This document shows, piece by piece, positions 37,341 to 47,410 of a stretch of 64,000 nt of DNA (the stretch's first letter is position 1; every line of letters starts with the position of its first letter). The notes beneath the pieces are model-generated. The model was not told the origin of the DNA and did not search any database. It saw only the letters and a list, made by a program, of their open reading frames with translations. Both the position numbers and the translations under genes were made by a program. Source of the DNA: Staphylococcus equorum (GTDB lineage Bacteria > Bacillota > Bacilli > Staphylococcales > Staphylococcaceae); contig NZ_JAMBPV010000002.1 in assembly GCF_029531845.1 (NCBI RefSeq), forward strand, positions 248,001-312,000, given 5' to 3'.

Positions 37341-37572
37341 GTATAGCACCTCTGTAAACGAATATTTATACATTTATTTTACCACAAGCATGTGAATTCT
37401 ACTACTAAAGTTAATTTGAAATGCCGTTAAATATATAACGTTAATAATGCTATATATCAGTAAAATGTCACTACAAGCCATTCATATAATAGGTGTAAAA
37501 ATTCAGTGTATTATGTAAAATAATTATTAAATTGATGAATAATTATTGAATAATATATATTTACTCAATAAA
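37341..37572. other. argR upstream region
   Basis: AT-rich intergenic stretch without an ORF. It holds the argR promoter somewhere and an ArgR-box-like sequence at 37536-37549; I cannot assign a convincing -35/-10 pair. Confidence 0.4.
37536..37549. promoter_or_regulatory. ARG-box-like sequence upstream of argR
   Basis: TGAATAATTATTGA matches TGAATWWWWATTCA at 13 of 14 positions. In such AT-rich DNA a chance match is possible. Confidence 0.35.
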
Positions 37573-37607
37573 AAAATCATGCTACATATATGTAGCATGA
37601 TTTTTTT
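37573..37607. terminator. ispA operon terminator
   Basis: Perfect stem AAAAATCATGCTACAT / ATGTAGCATGATTTTT flanked by A-run and T-run on both strands; ends the xseA-xseB-ispA transcript. Confidence 0.88.
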
Positions 37608-37681
37608 AGCTGTTAAGTATTTATTAACTGAGAAAAATTTAAAGATTGAAAAACGTTATACTAATTATCTAATGCACCGTA

Positions 37682-38563
37682 TTATGATTCACGATTATTA
37701 AACAATTCAATAATAGCTTCAAGATCTTGAGTATTATAAGAATCCGGTAATTCGTTTAAACACTGGTATGCAGCGTCAGTATGAAATTTCATCTTCTCTT
37801 CTGCACCAGTTTGACCTAATAAAGATACGTAAGTACTTTTATCATTTTCAATATCACTACCTACTGCTTTTCCTAATTTTGCTTCGTCACCATAAATATC
37901 GAGCAAATCATCTTTAATCTGAAACATTAAACCTAAGTGTTCACTGTATGTTTCTAAAAGTTTTGCTACAGATTGCTCTGGTTCGGCAATATCAACGGCA
38001 GCCATAACTGCAAATTTAAGTAGCGCGCCAGTTTTAGCATTATGAATTTTTTCGAGTGTATTTATGTCTATAGATGAACCTTCACTTTGCATATCTAATA
38101 CTTGGCCACCTACCATTCCTAAGTGACCGCTCGCAAATGATAAACGTTTAATCAGTTTAATCTTAACTGTATCATTTAGACTAGGGTCGTTAGTAATGAT
38201 TTCAAAAGCTTTGGTAAGCAATGCATCTCCAGCAAGTATCGCTTTCCATTCACCAAAAATTTTATGATTTGTAAGTTGTCCTCTACGATAATCATCATTG
38301 TCTAATGGTGGTAAATCATCGTGAATTAATGAATACGTATGGACCATTTCTAATCCTAGGGCAGCTGATAATCCTGATTTATATTCATTTGATAACATAT
38401 CTAAAGTTAATAATAATAAGACAGGTCTTATTCGTTTACCGCCTGCTTCTAAAGAATAACGCATACTCTCTTCTATATTAGTGTTAAGGGAAGACTCTGG
38501 AATAGTTGTAGATAACTTTTGATTAATTTCTTCTATTAAATTATTCATTTTGTTATTCGCCAT
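37682..38563 (-). CDS. ispA: Farnesyl diphosphate synthase
   Basis: Condenses isopentenyl diphosphate with DMAPP/GPP to farnesyl diphosphate for undecaprenyl phosphate, menaquinone and staphyloxanthin-type pigments. 293 aa: first Asp-rich motif [17 protein letters not shown], second FQIKDDLLD, and GGKRIRP. Start [10 protein letters not shown] at 38563 overlaps xseB by 11 nt; the ORF start at 38599 lies well inside xseB. Confidence 0.94.
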   Translation of the reverse strand: MANNKMNNLIEEINQKLSTTIPESSLNTNIEESMRYSLEAGGKRIRPVLLLLTLDMLSNEYKSGLSAALGLEMVHTYSLIHDDLPPLDNDDYRRGQLTNHKIFGEWKAILAGDALLTKAFEIITNDPSLNDTVKIKLIKRLSFASGHLGMVGGQVLDMQSEGSSIDINTLEKIHNAKTGALLKFAVMAAVDIAEPEQSVAKLLETYSEHLGLMFQIKDDLLDIYGDEAKLGKAVGSDIENDKSTYVSLLGQTGAEEKMKFHTDAAYQCLNELPDSYNTQDLEAIIELFNNRES

Positions 38564-38789
38564 CGTTATCAATCGTCTCCTCGTTTTCAACATTTTCATC
38601 AGTCATAAGCTCATTGACTTTCTTTTCAGCATCTTTTAATGTTTCATCACAAGTTGCAGATAGTTTCATACCACGTTGATATAAATTTAAAGATTCTTCT
38701 AATGATACATTTTCATTATCAAGTTTTTGAACGATACCTTCGAGTTCTTTCATCATTTCTTCAAAACTTTGTGTATTACTATTACTCAT
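38553..38789 (-). CDS. xseB: Exodeoxyribonuclease VII small subunit
   Basis: 78-aa acidic helical protein: [20 protein letters not shown] and [14 protein letters not shown] are the family core. Binds XseA to form the single-strand exonuclease VII. Overlaps xseA by 8 nt and ispA by 11 nt. Confidence 0.94.
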   Translation of the reverse strand: MSNSNTQSFEEMMKELEGIVQKLDNENVSLEESLNLYQRGMKLSATCDETLKDAEKKVNELMTDENVENEETIDNDGE

Positions 38790-40119
38790 CTTTACACCTT
38801 ACTTTCTTAACTTGTGCATCAACAATGCCATCTTTCATTGTTAATACAATGTTATCATTTTCAGCTAAGTCATTTGTACTCGTTATTACATCATCATCTT
38901 TATTTACAATTGTATAGCCACGTAACATTGTGTTTGTTGGACTTAAATTATTTAAGCTTTCTAGTTTACTAGCAAGCTTATTTTGTTGATTGGTAATAAA
39001 ATTGTTCATGACTTTATTTAAATCTGTACGCTTTTGATTATTTGTTAATTGTTCTCTATTAATATTTTGTTTGAAATTCTTCAAGTTAAATTTATTAGTT
39101 AACAATTGTAATTGTTGTTGTTCATTTTTAATCCTTAAATTCATTGATAGGCTTAACTGCTTTTCTAAATCATCACGTTTTTGAATTTGCTGATCATATA
39201 ACAAAGTTGGTGTTTGGAATTTGTAATATGAAGTTACATGTTCCAAATATTTTCTTTGTTGTTGCATATGTTGTTTGATAAAACGAGTGAGTGAAAGGTT
39301 CGTTTGCTTTAAGTATTGACGTAATTCATATTGGTCTGGTGTGGCCATAACTGCTGCTTGCGTTGGCGTAGCAGCACGTACATCAGCTACGAAGTCACTT
39401 AATGTAAAATCGGTTTCATGTCCAACAGCAGATATAATCGGTGTTTCACAAAAATATATCGCTTTTACTACATCTTCTTCGTTAAAGTTCCATAAATCTT
39501 CTATAGAACCCCCACCACGACCTATAATAATTGTATCAACATTCAATTGATCGGCCTGTTTTATCTTTTCGACTATATCATTTTTAGCTTGTTCACCTTG
39601 TACTAAAGTATTAATTTGTACTTGTTCAGCTAGAGGATATCGACTATTTATCGTAGTATGAATATCTCTAATAGCTGCGCCAGTACCTGCAGTTAGTACT
39701 GCTATTTTTTTAGGATATTTAGGTATTAACTTTTTATGATTTTGATCGAAAAAACCATCTTTAGTTAATTTCTTTTTCAGTTGTTCTAATTTTTGGTATA
39801 AATTACCTACACCATCAATATGCATTTTATTAACATAGATTTGATAATTCCCTCTACGCTCATAAACAGAAACGCGTGCTTCTAATAATACTTCGTCTCC
39901 TTCTTTAGGATCAAAATCAATTTTAGAAGCATTGCCTTTAAACATCATTGCACTAATGACACTGTTTTTATCTTTGACATTAAAATAAAGATGACCACTA
40001 CTATGCTTTTTGAAGTTAGAGAGTTCCCCTTTAATCAATACAGATTGTAGGTGGGGATCTTGGTCAAATTTATATTTAATATATTTAGTTAATGCGGAAA
40101 CACTTAAATAGTCTGCCAT
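38782..40119 (-). CDS. xseA: Exodeoxyribonuclease VII large subunit
   Basis: Catalytic subunit degrading single-stranded DNA from both ends. 445 aa: N-terminal OB fold ([20 protein letters not shown]), catalytic domain with [22 protein letters not shown] and [17 protein letters not shown], followed by a long coiled coil (~285-400) rich in Gln/Lys/Leu. First gene of the xseA-xseB-ispA set. Confidence 0.95.
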   Translation of the reverse strand: MADYLSVSALTKYIKYKFDQDPHLQSVLIKGELSNFKKHSSGHLYFNVKDKNSVISAMMFKGNASKIDFDPKEGDEVLLEARVSVYERRGNYQIYVNKMHIDGVGNLYQKLEQLKKKLTKDGFFDQNHKKLIPKYPKKIAVLTAGTGAAIRDIHTTINSRYPLAEQVQINTLVQGEQAKNDIVEKIKQADQLNVDTIIIGRGGGSIEDLWNFNEEDVVKAIYFCETPIISAVGHETDFTLSDFVADVRAATPTQAAVMATPDQYELRQYLKQTNLSLTRFIKQHMQQQRKYLEHVTSYYKFQTPTLLYDQQIQKRDDLEKQLSLSMNLRIKNEQQQLQLLTNKFNLKNFKQNINREQLTNNQKRTDLNKVMNNFITNQQNKLASKLESLNNLSPTNTMLRGYTIVNKDDDVITSTNDLAENDNIVLTMKDGIVDAQVKKVRCKDE

Positions 40120-40133
40120 TTTATATCACTCTT

Positions 40134-40520
40134 TTATTCAATATTGCTCAATACACCATTGATGAATTTATAATGAGCATCATCGCTGAATTGTTTCGCT
40201 AATTCAACAGCTTCATTTATAATTACTTTTTGTGGTGTTGAACTATGTAACAATTCAAAAGTAGACATTCTTAAGATAATGCGATCTGTTTTCAATAAAC
40301 GGTCTAGGGTCCAATCTTTTAAGTTTGGTTGGATTTTTTCATCTAAAATCGTTTCGTGATCTTTCACCCCAGTTACTAACCAGTTGATAAAATCAAATTC
40401 TAAGTCTGGGTTTTCATCTTTAATAAAACTAATTGCTTCTTCTATTGTTAATTCGCTATTTTTCATTTCAAGTTGAAAAAGAGTTTGAAAGGCTTGTGTT
40501 CTGGATTCTTTTCGACTCAT
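40134..40520 (-). CDS. nusB: Transcription antitermination factor NusB
   Basis: Binds boxA RNA with S10 during rRNA antitermination. 128 aa, all helical: [18 protein letters not shown] at the start and [22 protein letters not shown] at the end. ATG 40520 follows AAGGAG by 6 nt; the ORF start at 40535 overlaps the SD. Confidence 0.94.
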   Translation of the reverse strand: MSRKESRTQAFQTLFQLEMKNSELTIEEAISFIKDENPDLEFDFINWLVTGVKDHETILDEKIQPNLKDWTLDRLLKTDRIILRMSTFELLHSSTPQKVIINEAVELAKQFSDDAHYKFINGVLSNIE

Positions 40521-40566
40521 TATAAACTCCTTCAAGCATTGTATTTTTGTAAATTATTTGTGAAAA

Positions 40567-40600
40567 GTAATAACAAATATATTGAAATATTCGTTATTAC
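40567..40600. repeat. Inverted repeat in the nusB leader
   Basis: GTAATAAC / GTTATTAC with adjacent AATAT/ATATT, between the Asp23-family gene and nusB on the minus strand. No U-run; possibly an mRNA processing or stability element. Confidence 0.4.
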
Positions 40601-40642
40601 ATATCCATAAAATGTATTTAAAGTAAATTTGCTTATATAATT

Positions 40643-41005
40643 TTAATTTGTTGGTTCAATATGTGTGATGTGAACGTTGATTTGGCTAAGTTCAATTGTT
40701 GTCATCGTTGTTACAGAATTAAAAATAGTGCTTTGGATCGTTTTCGCAGTTTCTGAAATGTTGATACCGTATGACAATGAACAATATACATCGATATAGA
40801 TACCATCTTCTCTCGTATCAACTTTAACACCTTTGCTCAACTGCTTTCTAGTAAATCTTTCGATACTACTATTTTTTAATTCTTTAAAATGACCTTGTAT
40901 ACCTTTTATTTCAGCTGTTGCAATACTTGCTATAACTGTTAATACCTCAGGTGCAATTTCTATTTTCCCTAAATTGGAATGTGAGGTTTCTGATACTTTG
41001 ACCAT
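40643..41005 (-). CDS. Asp23/Gls24 family protein (YqhY-like)
   Basis: 120-aa cytosolic protein of the Asp23/Gls24 envelope-stress family: IAPEVLTVIASIATAEIKGI and DVYCSLSYGINISETAKTIQ. It follows accBC by 12 nt, the conserved accB-accC-yqhY cluster in Firmicutes, where YqhY is linked to acetyl-CoA carboxylase control. Biochemical role not settled. Confidence 0.88.
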   Translation of the reverse strand: MVKVSETSHSNLGKIEIAPEVLTVIASIATAEIKGIQGHFKELKNSSIERFTRKQLSKGVKVDTREDGIYIDVYCSLSYGINISETAKTIQSTIFNSVTTMTTIELSQINVHITHIEPTN

Positions 41006-41017
41006 TTCACATACCTC

Positions 41018-42376
41018 CTATTTAGTTTGATCATCCATGATATTATATTTTTCAAGAAAATTAGTATTAAACTCTCCGCTTCTGAAAATTTCATTGTTTA
41101 ATAAACGAATATGGAATGGAATCGTAGTATCTATACCTAAAACGAGATACTCACTTAACGCGCGTATACCTGTCATAATCGTTTCTTCTCTAGTTGGCTC
41201 ATGTACAATGAGTTTGGCAACCATTGAATCATAATATGGTGGAATCGTATAATTAGTATAACATGCTGATTCAATTCTAACGCCAAAGCCACCTGGTGCT
41301 AAATACTGGGTGATTTGACCTGGAGAAGGCATGAAGTTTTTATATGGATTTTCTGCATTGATACGGAACTCCATTGCATGTCCTTCGATTTTGATATCTT
41401 TTTGTTTAAAAGGTAATTTTTCGCCCATTGCAACTTTCAATTGTAATTTCACTAAATCTACGCCTGTAACCATTTCTGTTACTGGGTGTTCAACTTGGAT
41501 TCGTGTATTCATTTCCATGAAGTAAAAATCATTAGAATCTAAATCATATATAAATTCAATTGTGCCTGCGTTTTCATAATTAACAGCTTTTGCTGCTCTA
41601 ACTGCAGCATTACCCATTTCTTGACGTTTTTCTTCAGATAAAATTGGAGATGGCGCTTCCTCTACAAGTTTTTGCATTCTACGTTGTATAGTACAATCAC
41701 GCTCACCTAAATGGACAACGTTACCAAAACTATCTCCCATTATTTGAATCTCTATATGTCTGAAATTCTCGATGAATTTCTCAAGATAAAGACCACCATT
41801 ACCGAATGCAGTTTCTGCTTCTTGTTGTGTCATTTTAAAGCCATTTTCCAATTCTTTTTCATCACGAGCGACACGGATACCTTTACCGCCACCGCCAGCA
41901 GTTGCTTTAATAATTACTGGATAACCAATTTTATCGGCAATGCCTTTTGCATCGTTGATATCTTTTACAAGGCCTTCACTACCTGGGACAACCGGCACTT
42001 CAGCACGTTTCATTTCTTCTTTAGCAACATCTTTAATACCCATTTTTTGGATAGATTCGTAACTTGGACCAATAAATTTCAGTTGGCAGGCTTCGCATAG
42101 TTCAGCGAAATCACCATTTTCCGCTAAAAATCCGTAACCAGGATGTATACCGTCACATCCTGTTGACGTTGCGATAGATAAAATATTTGGGATATTTAAA
42201 TAAGAATCTTTAGATTGTGTTGGGCCAACGCAATATGCTTCATCAGCAATTTGAGTATGTAAAGCGTCTTTATCTCCTTCAGAGTATATAGCCACAGTTT
42301 GTAATCCTAAATCGTGACATGCACGAATGATTCTTACCGCAATCTCTCCTCTATTAGCAATTAATATCTTATTCAT
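41018..42376 (-). CDS. accC: Acetyl-CoA carboxylase biotin carboxylase subunit
   Basis: ATP-dependent carboxylation of biotin on AccB, first half of malonyl-CoA synthesis. 452 aa ATP-grasp enzyme: IANRGEIAVRIIRA, glycine-rich KATAGGGGKGIRVA, ERDCTIQRRMQKLVEEAPSP, and FMEMNTRIQVEHPVTE. Its start shares a base with the accB stop (42376), so the two are tightly coupled. Confidence 0.96.
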   Translation of the reverse strand: MNKILIANRGEIAVRIIRACHDLGLQTVAIYSEGDKDALHTQIADEAYCVGPTQSKDSYLNIPNILSIATSTGCDGIHPGYGFLAENGDFAELCEACQLKFIGPSYESIQKMGIKDVAKEEMKRAEVPVVPGSEGLVKDINDAKGIADKIGYPVIIKATAGGGGKGIRVARDEKELENGFKMTQQEAETAFGNGGLYLEKFIENFRHIEIQIMGDSFGNVVHLGERDCTIQRRMQKLVEEAPSPILSEEKRQEMGNAAVRAAKAVNYENAGTIEFIYDLDSNDFYFMEMNTRIQVEHPVTEMVTGVDLVKLQLKVAMGEKLPFKQKDIKIEGHAMEFRINAENPYKNFMPSPGQITQYLAPGGFGVRIESACYTNYTIPPYYDSMVAKLIVHEPTREETIMTGIRALSEYLVLGIDTTIPFHIRLLNNEIFRSGEFNTNFLEKYNIMDDQTK

Positions 42377-42849
42377 TATTTCACCTTGAATAACGGTTGG
42401 CCATACTCTACCATTTGACCGTCTTCTACTAAAATTTCAGCAATTTCTCCAGTTACTTCAGCTTGTATTTCATTAAACAACTTCATTGCTTCTAATATAC
42501 ATACTGTTGATTCATTTGTAACTGAATCTCCAACTTTTACATATGCACTTTCTTCAGGTGATGGTGATTTGTAAAATGTCCCTACCATTGGTGCATTAAT
42601 TGTTTGTAAGTTGTCTTCCACTGCGTTTGTAGTTACTTCCTCTGCACTTTGGATACCTACAGGAGTTGACATTACACCTTGTTGTGGAGAAACTTGTTGC
42701 ATTGGTTGTTGTGAAATTTGAGGTGTAATGATTTCAGTTTCTTTTTCTTTTTTTAAATTAACAATGTTGCCTTTATCTTCTATATTAATTTCAGTCAAGC
42801 TAGATTGATCAAGAATTTCTATTAATTCTTTAATTTCTTTAAAATTCAT
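42376..42849 (-). CDS. accB: Biotin carboxyl carrier protein of acetyl-CoA carboxylase
   Basis: 157 aa. N-terminal association helix (FKEIKELIEIL), Gln/Pro-rich flexible linker (~45-75) and C-terminal biotinyl domain with the biotinylated Lys in ILEAMKLFNEIQA and the thumb region APMVGTFYKSPSPEESAYV. SD is weak-to-fair upstream of ATG 42849. Confidence 0.95.
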   Translation of the reverse strand: MNFKEIKELIEILDQSSLTEINIEDKGNIVNLKKEKETEIITPQISQQPMQQVSPQQGVMSTPVGIQSAEEVTTNAVEDNLQTINAPMVGTFYKSPSPEESAYVKVGDSVTNESTVCILEAMKLFNEIQAEVTGEIAEILVEDGQMVEYGQPLFKVK

Positions 42850-43119
42850 AAGTACTGACTCCTTCAGATTATTTTCATTTACCTAGTTTATTTTACTTTA
42901 GTGAAATGTTCAATTCAAGCATATACATGCTTTCAATAATAAAGTGTTTATCTTTTATAGAGTTCTATATAGATATAATTTAATGATAATTCTATTTATT
43001 ATAACGTTTTTTTAATGTAATAGGGCTATGTTATTGCAAATAATTGATATTAATTTTAAATTCTTTTGAATAACACTACTATAACAGTAGTTTGTTTTAT
43101 TATAAAATGAAAAAATAAA
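42850..43119. other. Intergenic region upstream of accBC
   Basis: Strongly AT-rich, no ORF with an SD. It must contain the accB promoter. The 3' part is the efp terminator listed separately. Nothing else recognisable. Confidence 0.4.
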
Positions 43120-43157
43120 ATAACCTTTCCAACACTTCATGAATTGGAAAGGTTATT
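43113..43157 (-). terminator. efp terminator
   Basis: ATAACCTTTCCAA / TTGGAAAGGTTAT stem, then TTTATTTTTTC on the minus strand, 50 nt after the efp stop. Confidence 0.85.
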
Positions 43158-43209
43158 AATAGATATGGGATAAATTAAAAAATAATAATTATGATTACTT
43201 TTATAAGTA

Positions 43210-43767
43210 TTAACCTCTTGAAATATAACTGCCGTCACCTGTGTTAATTATAAGTGTGTCGCCTTCATTTACAAATAACGGCACATTTAGAGTATAACCA
43301 GTTTCTACTGTAGCTGATTTTGTTGCTCCGTTAGCAGTATCACCTTTTATACCAGGTTCTGTTTCTGTTACTGTAAGTTCAACAGTTTTTGGTAATTCAA
43401 CACCAAGTGTTTCACTTTGGTAAGTTTGAATTTGAACTTCCATGTTAGCTTTCAAGAAATTTAATTCATTTTCTAAATAGTCAGCTTCTAATTCTGTTTG
43501 TTCAAATGTTTGGTTATCCATGAAAACATGTGTATCACCATCTGCATATAAATATTGCATGCGGTGATTTTCAATCATAGCAGTTTCAACTTTTTCGCCG
43601 CCTCTGAATGTTTTTTCTTGGATAGCACCAGTTCTTAAATTACGTAATTTTGAACGCACAAATGCAGATCCTTTACCTGGTTTTACGTGTTGGAAATCTA
43701 ATACTTTCCAAATACCATTGTCTACTGCAATTGTTAAGCCTGTCTTAAAATCATTAACCGAAATCAT
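43210..43767 (-). CDS. efp: Elongation factor P
   Basis: Relieves ribosome stalling at polyproline. 185 aa, three beta-barrel domains; the modification loop is [17 protein letters not shown] with Lys of PGKGSA (~32), C-terminal [17 protein letters not shown]. Located 28 nt after the M24 peptidase gene, a pairing common in Firmicutes. Confidence 0.96.
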   Translation of the reverse strand: MISVNDFKTGLTIAVDNGIWKVLDFQHVKPGKGSAFVRSKLRNLRTGAIQEKTFRGGEKVETAMIENHRMQYLYADGDTHVFMDNQTFEQTELEADYLENELNFLKANMEVQIQTYQSETLGVELPKTVELTVTETEPGIKGDTANGATKSATVETGYTLNVPLFVNEGDTLIINTGDGSYISRG

Positions 43768-43795
43768 TCAGTTTCCTCCTCAATTATAAGGTCTT

Positions 43796-44854
43796 CTATA
43801 AAATAATAAGGTTTTTAGAGCATTTAGTAAAGCATTCACAACCATTTTCTGTAATTAAAACATCATCTTCAATGCGAACGCCACCTAATCCGTCTAAATA
43901 AATACCAGGTTCAATTGTAACACAGTTATTTATCTCTAATTTAGCTTCTGATTTTCTAGATAGATTGGGCCCTTCGTGTACATCTAAACCTATCCCATGT
44001 CCCAGTGAATGACCAAACGCTTCACCATATCCTTGTTCAGTAATATAATCTCTAGCGACAGCATCCAAAGCTTTGCCTGTAATACCTTTTTTAGCGGCTT
44101 CAATGCCTTTTATATTAGCTTCTAGGACAATATTGTAAATTTCTTTTAGTTTAGGATCAGGCTCGCCTATAGCAAACGTACGTGTGATATCAGATGAATA
44201 GCCTTTATAATACGCACCGAAATCTAAAGTAATCAGTTCGCCTTGATTAATTACTTTATCACTTGCGACACCGTGTGGTAATGCACCTCTGACTCCTGAG
44301 GCGACAATTGTATCGAATGAAGTACCTTCTGAGCCTAGTTCTAGCATTTTACTTTCTAATTTAGCTTTTAATTGTTGTTCAGTCATACCTGATTTTGCAA
44401 CAGTTAAGATATACTCATGCGTCTCGTCAACAATTTCCGCAGCTTTTTGAATAAGTTTAATTTCGCTATCATCTTTAACTTCTCTAATTTTTTCAATCAA
44501 ACCTGAAACGCTGATTAAGCTGATGTAGGATTTGCTTAATTGTAAGTATGTATCATAGCTGACTAAATCACCTTCAAAACCTACATTTTGCACGTCTAAT
44601 TTTTCCAATTGTGCTTTAACTTCTTCTATGAGACCACCTTTTTGCTTAATAATCTCAAATTGTGTAGTTTGGGAAGTTGCTTGCTCTATGTACCTAAAGT
44701 CTGTAATTAATAAATTTTTATCCTTTGTAATAACGAGCGCACCACTCGTGCCTGTAAATCCTGATAAATATCTTCTATTAAAATCAGTTAATACAACAAT
44801 TGCTTCCAAATGTTTTGTTTTTAAGGCAGAATTCAGTTTATCTATTCTAGTCAT
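43796..44854 (-). CDS. M24-family Xaa-Pro peptidase
   Basis: 352-aa dinuclear metallopeptidase that cleaves Xaa-Pro bonds. Creatinase N-domain (~1-125) and pita-bread domain: Asp in LDFGAYYKGYSSDITRTF (two metal Asp), His in GHSLGHGIGLDVHEGP, Glu in VTIEPGIY and the late Glu in GGVRIEDDVLI. ATG 44854 has GGAGGAAG upstream; the 15-nt longer ORF start lies in the SD. Named pepP, pepQ or ypdF in relatives; I leave the symbol open. Confidence 0.9.
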   Translation of the reverse strand: MTRIDKLNSALKTKHLEAIVVLTDFNRRYLSGFTGTSGALVITKDKNLLITDFRYIEQATSQTTQFEIIKQKGGLIEEVKAQLEKLDVQNVGFEGDLVSYDTYLQLSKSYISLISVSGLIEKIREVKDDSEIKLIQKAAEIVDETHEYILTVAKSGMTEQQLKAKLESKMLELGSEGTSFDTIVASGVRGALPHGVASDKVINQGELITLDFGAYYKGYSSDITRTFAIGEPDPKLKEIYNIVLEANIKGIEAAKKGITGKALDAVARDYITEQGYGEAFGHSLGHGIGLDVHEGPNLSRKSEAKLEINNCVTIEPGIYLDGLGGVRIEDDVLITENGCECFTKCSKNLIIL

Positions 44855-44957
44855 CTGTCTTCCTCCCATTCAATAAATTTGTACATTTTCTTTTTATACA
44901 TTAAAATGATAGCATAATTATTATGTAAATATATAGTTTTTGAATTAGGAGAGAGTT

Positions 44958-45545
44958 ATGAAGAAAAAAATTGTAGCTATATTAGGTGCTTCATGTTTAC
45001 TAGTAGGTTGTGGTAGTCAAAATTTGGGTCCTTTAGAAGAAAAGACTACACAACTCCGTGATGAAAATCATAAATTAAAAAGTAATATTCAAGAATTAGA
45101 GCAAACTATCGACAAAGAAAAAACAAATGTAGCTTCACTTAAGAAAGATAAAGAAAACATTAAACAAGCTCAAAGTAATAAAAAGAAAGTAACAAATTTA
45201 AAAGCATCATCTAAATATTATCAAAATATAGCAAAAGCAATTGATCAGTATAATGATATTGAAAGTGATGTAACAAAAAATAAAAATGACAAAAAGATTC
45301 TTGGGAAGTTGACTGATATTACTAATAAAATCGATTCTGCGCACACTACATATGAAAATGATATTGATAAAGATAAAATGAGTGATGAAGACGAGGGTAA
45401 AAAGAAAAACATCACTAAATTAAATAAAGATCTTAGTTCAGCAATGAATGATATTAGAGATGGTTATAGCGAGAAAGATAAGAAGAAACTTAAAAAAGGG
45501 CAAAAAACCTTATCAACCATTAGTATCGATAATAAACAAAGTTAA
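44958..45545 (+). CDS. Lipoprotein with coiled coil, unknown function
   Basis: 195 aa. Lys-rich signal peptide and lipobox LLVGC with the lipidated Cys at ~19. The mature part is Lys/Asp/Asn-rich and begins with a coiled coil (LEEKTTQLRDENHKLKSNIQ and on to ~75); no catalytic motif. Resembles YkyA-like staphylococcal lipoproteins, but I would not name it. Followed after 24 nt by a small membrane protein gene, probably one operon, divergent from the M24 peptidase. Confidence 0.8.
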   Translation: MKKKIVAILGASCLLVGCGSQNLGPLEEKTTQLRDENHKLKSNIQELEQTIDKEKTNVASLKKDKENIKQAQSNKKKVTNLKASSKYYQNIAKAIDQYNDIESDVTKNKNDKKILGKLTDITNKIDSAHTTYENDIDKDKMSDEDEGKKKNITKLNKDLSSAMNDIRDGYSEKDKKKLKKGQKTLSTISIDNKQS

Positions 45546-45568
45546 CAACTAAATAGGAGTGTTATAAA

Positions 45569-45787
45569 TTGAAACGAGCAATATTTTATATAATAATCGC
45601 AATAGCAGCAGTTGGGTTGATCCTCAATTTAGATGCGTTTATATTCAGCTTTGTTAGTATGGCAATTAGTTTTGCTGTATTTGCAGGGATTATATATGCG
45701 ATATATTACTTCTTCTTTTTAACAGAAGATCAACGAAAGTATAAACGAGCACAAAGAAAATATAAAAGACGTAATAGAAAAAAATAA
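45569..45787 (+). CDS. Small membrane protein with basic tail
   Basis: 72 aa; TTG 45569 with AGGAGTG upstream. Two hydrophobic segments (~4-22 and ~27-50), then a strongly basic cytoplasmic tail KYKRAQRKYKRRNRKK. Family unknown. Co-transcribed with the upstream lipoprotein. Confidence 0.75.
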   Translation: MKRAIFYIIIAIAAVGLILNLDAFIFSFVSMAISFAVFAGIIYAIYYFFFLTEDQRKYKRAQRKYKRRNRKK

Positions 45788-45855
45788 TTTTATCGTGCTA
45801 TCTTACTCTTAAAACTTTTATTCAAATCTATCTAACTTTATATGTAATCAAAAAA

Positions 45856-45897
45856 TGTGAGGATGCAGTCATTAAAGACTGTACCCTCACATTTTTG
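45856..45897. terminator. Bidirectional terminator between small membrane protein gene and lipM
   Basis: TGTGAGG...CAGTC / GACTG...CCTCACA stem, then TTTTTG on plus; A-run on the other side. Confidence 0.82.
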
Positions 45898-45909
45898 ACT
45901 TTAAAGAGC

Positions 45910-46740
45910 TTATTTACGGTAGTTCCATTCGTCAGCTTTATATTTTTCAGTGAGTTCATTCACTTCTTCTTGTTGTTTATGCGTTAAGTTCAGTGGTTTG
46001 AAATCGATGTTCAATCCTTTCTTGAAACCTATCTCAAATGCCTCTTCCATTTCAGGGATTGTAATATGACGGTCTGAAATATCATTAATTGCTACTGCTT
46101 TTTCTACGAAAGATTGTTTCATATTATCTTTTAAACGTTCGTTTTTAAAAATGAACATATCGAATAAATCATCAATGTCGACATCTTGCAACAATGAACC
46201 ATGTTGTAAAATGACTCCTTTTTGACGAATCTGCGCACTGCCCGCTATTTTACGTCCTTCTACAACTAATTCATACCAACTAGGAGCATCAAAACATACT
46301 GCACTTCTCGGCTGTTTTAGTTTCGCTCGTTCTTCTTTTGAGCGAGGGATAGAAAAGGATGCTTCGAAGCCTAAAGATTTAAAGCCTTCTAACAAGCCTT
46401 CCGATATGACTCTGTATGCCTCTGTTACAGTCGTGGGCATCTCTGGATGAGATTCTGGTACAATAACACTATATGTAAGTTCTTTGTCATGTAGCACGCC
46501 TCTGCCACCTGTTTGACGTCTGACTAAACCATACCCTTTTTCTTGTACTTTTTCTATATCTATTTCTTTAGTCAGTCTTTGGAAATAACCGACAGATAAT
46601 GTTGCTGGATTCCACGTATAAAATCTAATAACTGGATCTATTTCTCCTCTAGAAACAAAATTAAGTAGCGCTTCATCCATTGCCATATTGAAATATGGAT
46701 CATTACTTCCTGTATTTATAAAATTCCAAGATTCAGTCAC
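45910..46740 (-). CDS. lipM: Octanoyltransferase LipM
   Basis: Transfers octanoyl from acyl carrier protein to lipoyl domains, first step of lipoate synthesis in Bacillales/staphylococci. 276 aa, LplA/LipB fold: [19 protein letters not shown], Lys in [10 protein letters not shown] and the acyl-accepting Cys in [13 protein letters not shown] (~150). GTG 46740 with GGGG 8 nt upstream gives MTESWNF, as in S. aureus; the GTG 39 nt further upstream is rejected. Its products are needed by GcvH, BkdB and pyruvate dehydrogenase. Near gcv as in Bacillus. Confidence 0.9.
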   Translation of the reverse strand: MTESWNFINTGSNDPYFNMAMDEALLNFVSRGEIDPVIRFYTWNPATLSVGYFQRLTKEIDIEKVQEKGYGLVRRQTGGRGVLHDKELTYSVIVPESHPEMPTTVTEAYRVISEGLLEGFKSLGFEASFSIPRSKEERAKLKQPRSAVCFDAPSWYELVVEGRKIAGSAQIRQKGVILQHGSLLQDVDIDDLFDMFIFKNERLKDNMKQSFVEKAVAINDISDRHITIPEMEEAFEIGFKKGLNIDFKPLNLTHKQQEEVNELTEKYKADEWNYRK

Positions 46741-46851
46741 ACTAAAAACCCCAATCAATAAATTAAATTGTGCTAACACTCATTTTATGTTATCGTTTGC
46801 ACTAATTGTCTAAGTTTGTCAGCATTATCCAATAAATTTAATAAAAAAATT

Positions 46852-46880
46852 TTGATAAATTGTGCTAACAGTCTTATAAT
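46852..46880 (+). promoter_or_regulatory. Sigma-A promoter of the rhodanese gene
   Basis: TTGATA, 17-nt spacer, perfect TATAAT; 33 nt before the ATG, with GGGAGG as SD. Confidence 0.75.
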
Positions 46881-46912
46881 ATATAATATCGGTTAATTAG
46901 GGAGGATGCAAG

Positions 46913-47299
46913 ATGAGTAATTTTTGGTTTATAGCGTTAGCAGCATTAATAATAATCATCGCTTACATGCTAATCAATTATCTTCTTAACAAGAGAGCAG
47001 TCACAGAATTAAGCCAAAATGAATTCCATAATGGTTTACGCAAAGCTCAAGTTATTGATGTAAGAGAAAAAGTTGATTATGATTACGGACACATTAACGG
47101 TGCACGTAACATTCCAATTACAATGTTTAAGCAAAGATATCAGGGCTTGAGAACAGATCAACCTATTTATCTATGTGATGCTAATGGCATTGCGAGTTAT
47201 CGTGCTGCTAGAACATTAAAGAAGAATGGTTATACAGATATCTACATGCTAAAAGGTGGATATAAAAAGTGGACTGGTAAGATTAAGTCAAAAAAATAA
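46913..47299 (+). CDS. Membrane-anchored rhodanese-like protein (YqhL)
   Basis: 128 aa. N-terminal membrane helix (~4-24) then a single rhodanese domain: VIDVREKVDYDYGHINGARNIP and the active-site loop IYLCDANGIASYRAA with Cys ~88. The loop is CDANGIAS, not the usual six-residue CxxGxRS, so sulfurtransferase activity is uncertain. Equivalent to Bacillus yqhL, which also neighbours lipM and gcv. Confidence 0.82.
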   Translation: MSNFWFIALAALIIIIAYMLINYLLNKRAVTELSQNEFHNGLRKAQVIDVREKVDYDYGHINGARNIPITMFKQRYQGLRTDQPIYLCDANGIASYRAARTLKKNGYTDIYMLKGGYKKWTGKIKSKK

Positions 47300-47368
47300 A
47301 TATATAAACAAGTATTGAGTTTATAAAATTTGATTTATATTAGCTTAAATCTACATACTCATTTTTAT

Positions 47369-47410
47369 AGCGGATTATTGACCTTGTTGGGTTAATAATC
47401 CGCTATTTTC
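47369..47410 (+). terminator. Terminator after the rhodanese gene
   Basis: AGCGGATTATT / AATAATCCGCT stem, then ATTTTC, 70 nt after the stop. Remaining bases to 47568 show nothing recognisable. Confidence 0.75.

Noticed and set aside
41711..42100. 129-aa plus-strand ORF opposite accC
   Set aside because: Antisense of a highly conserved gene; no SD, no domain.
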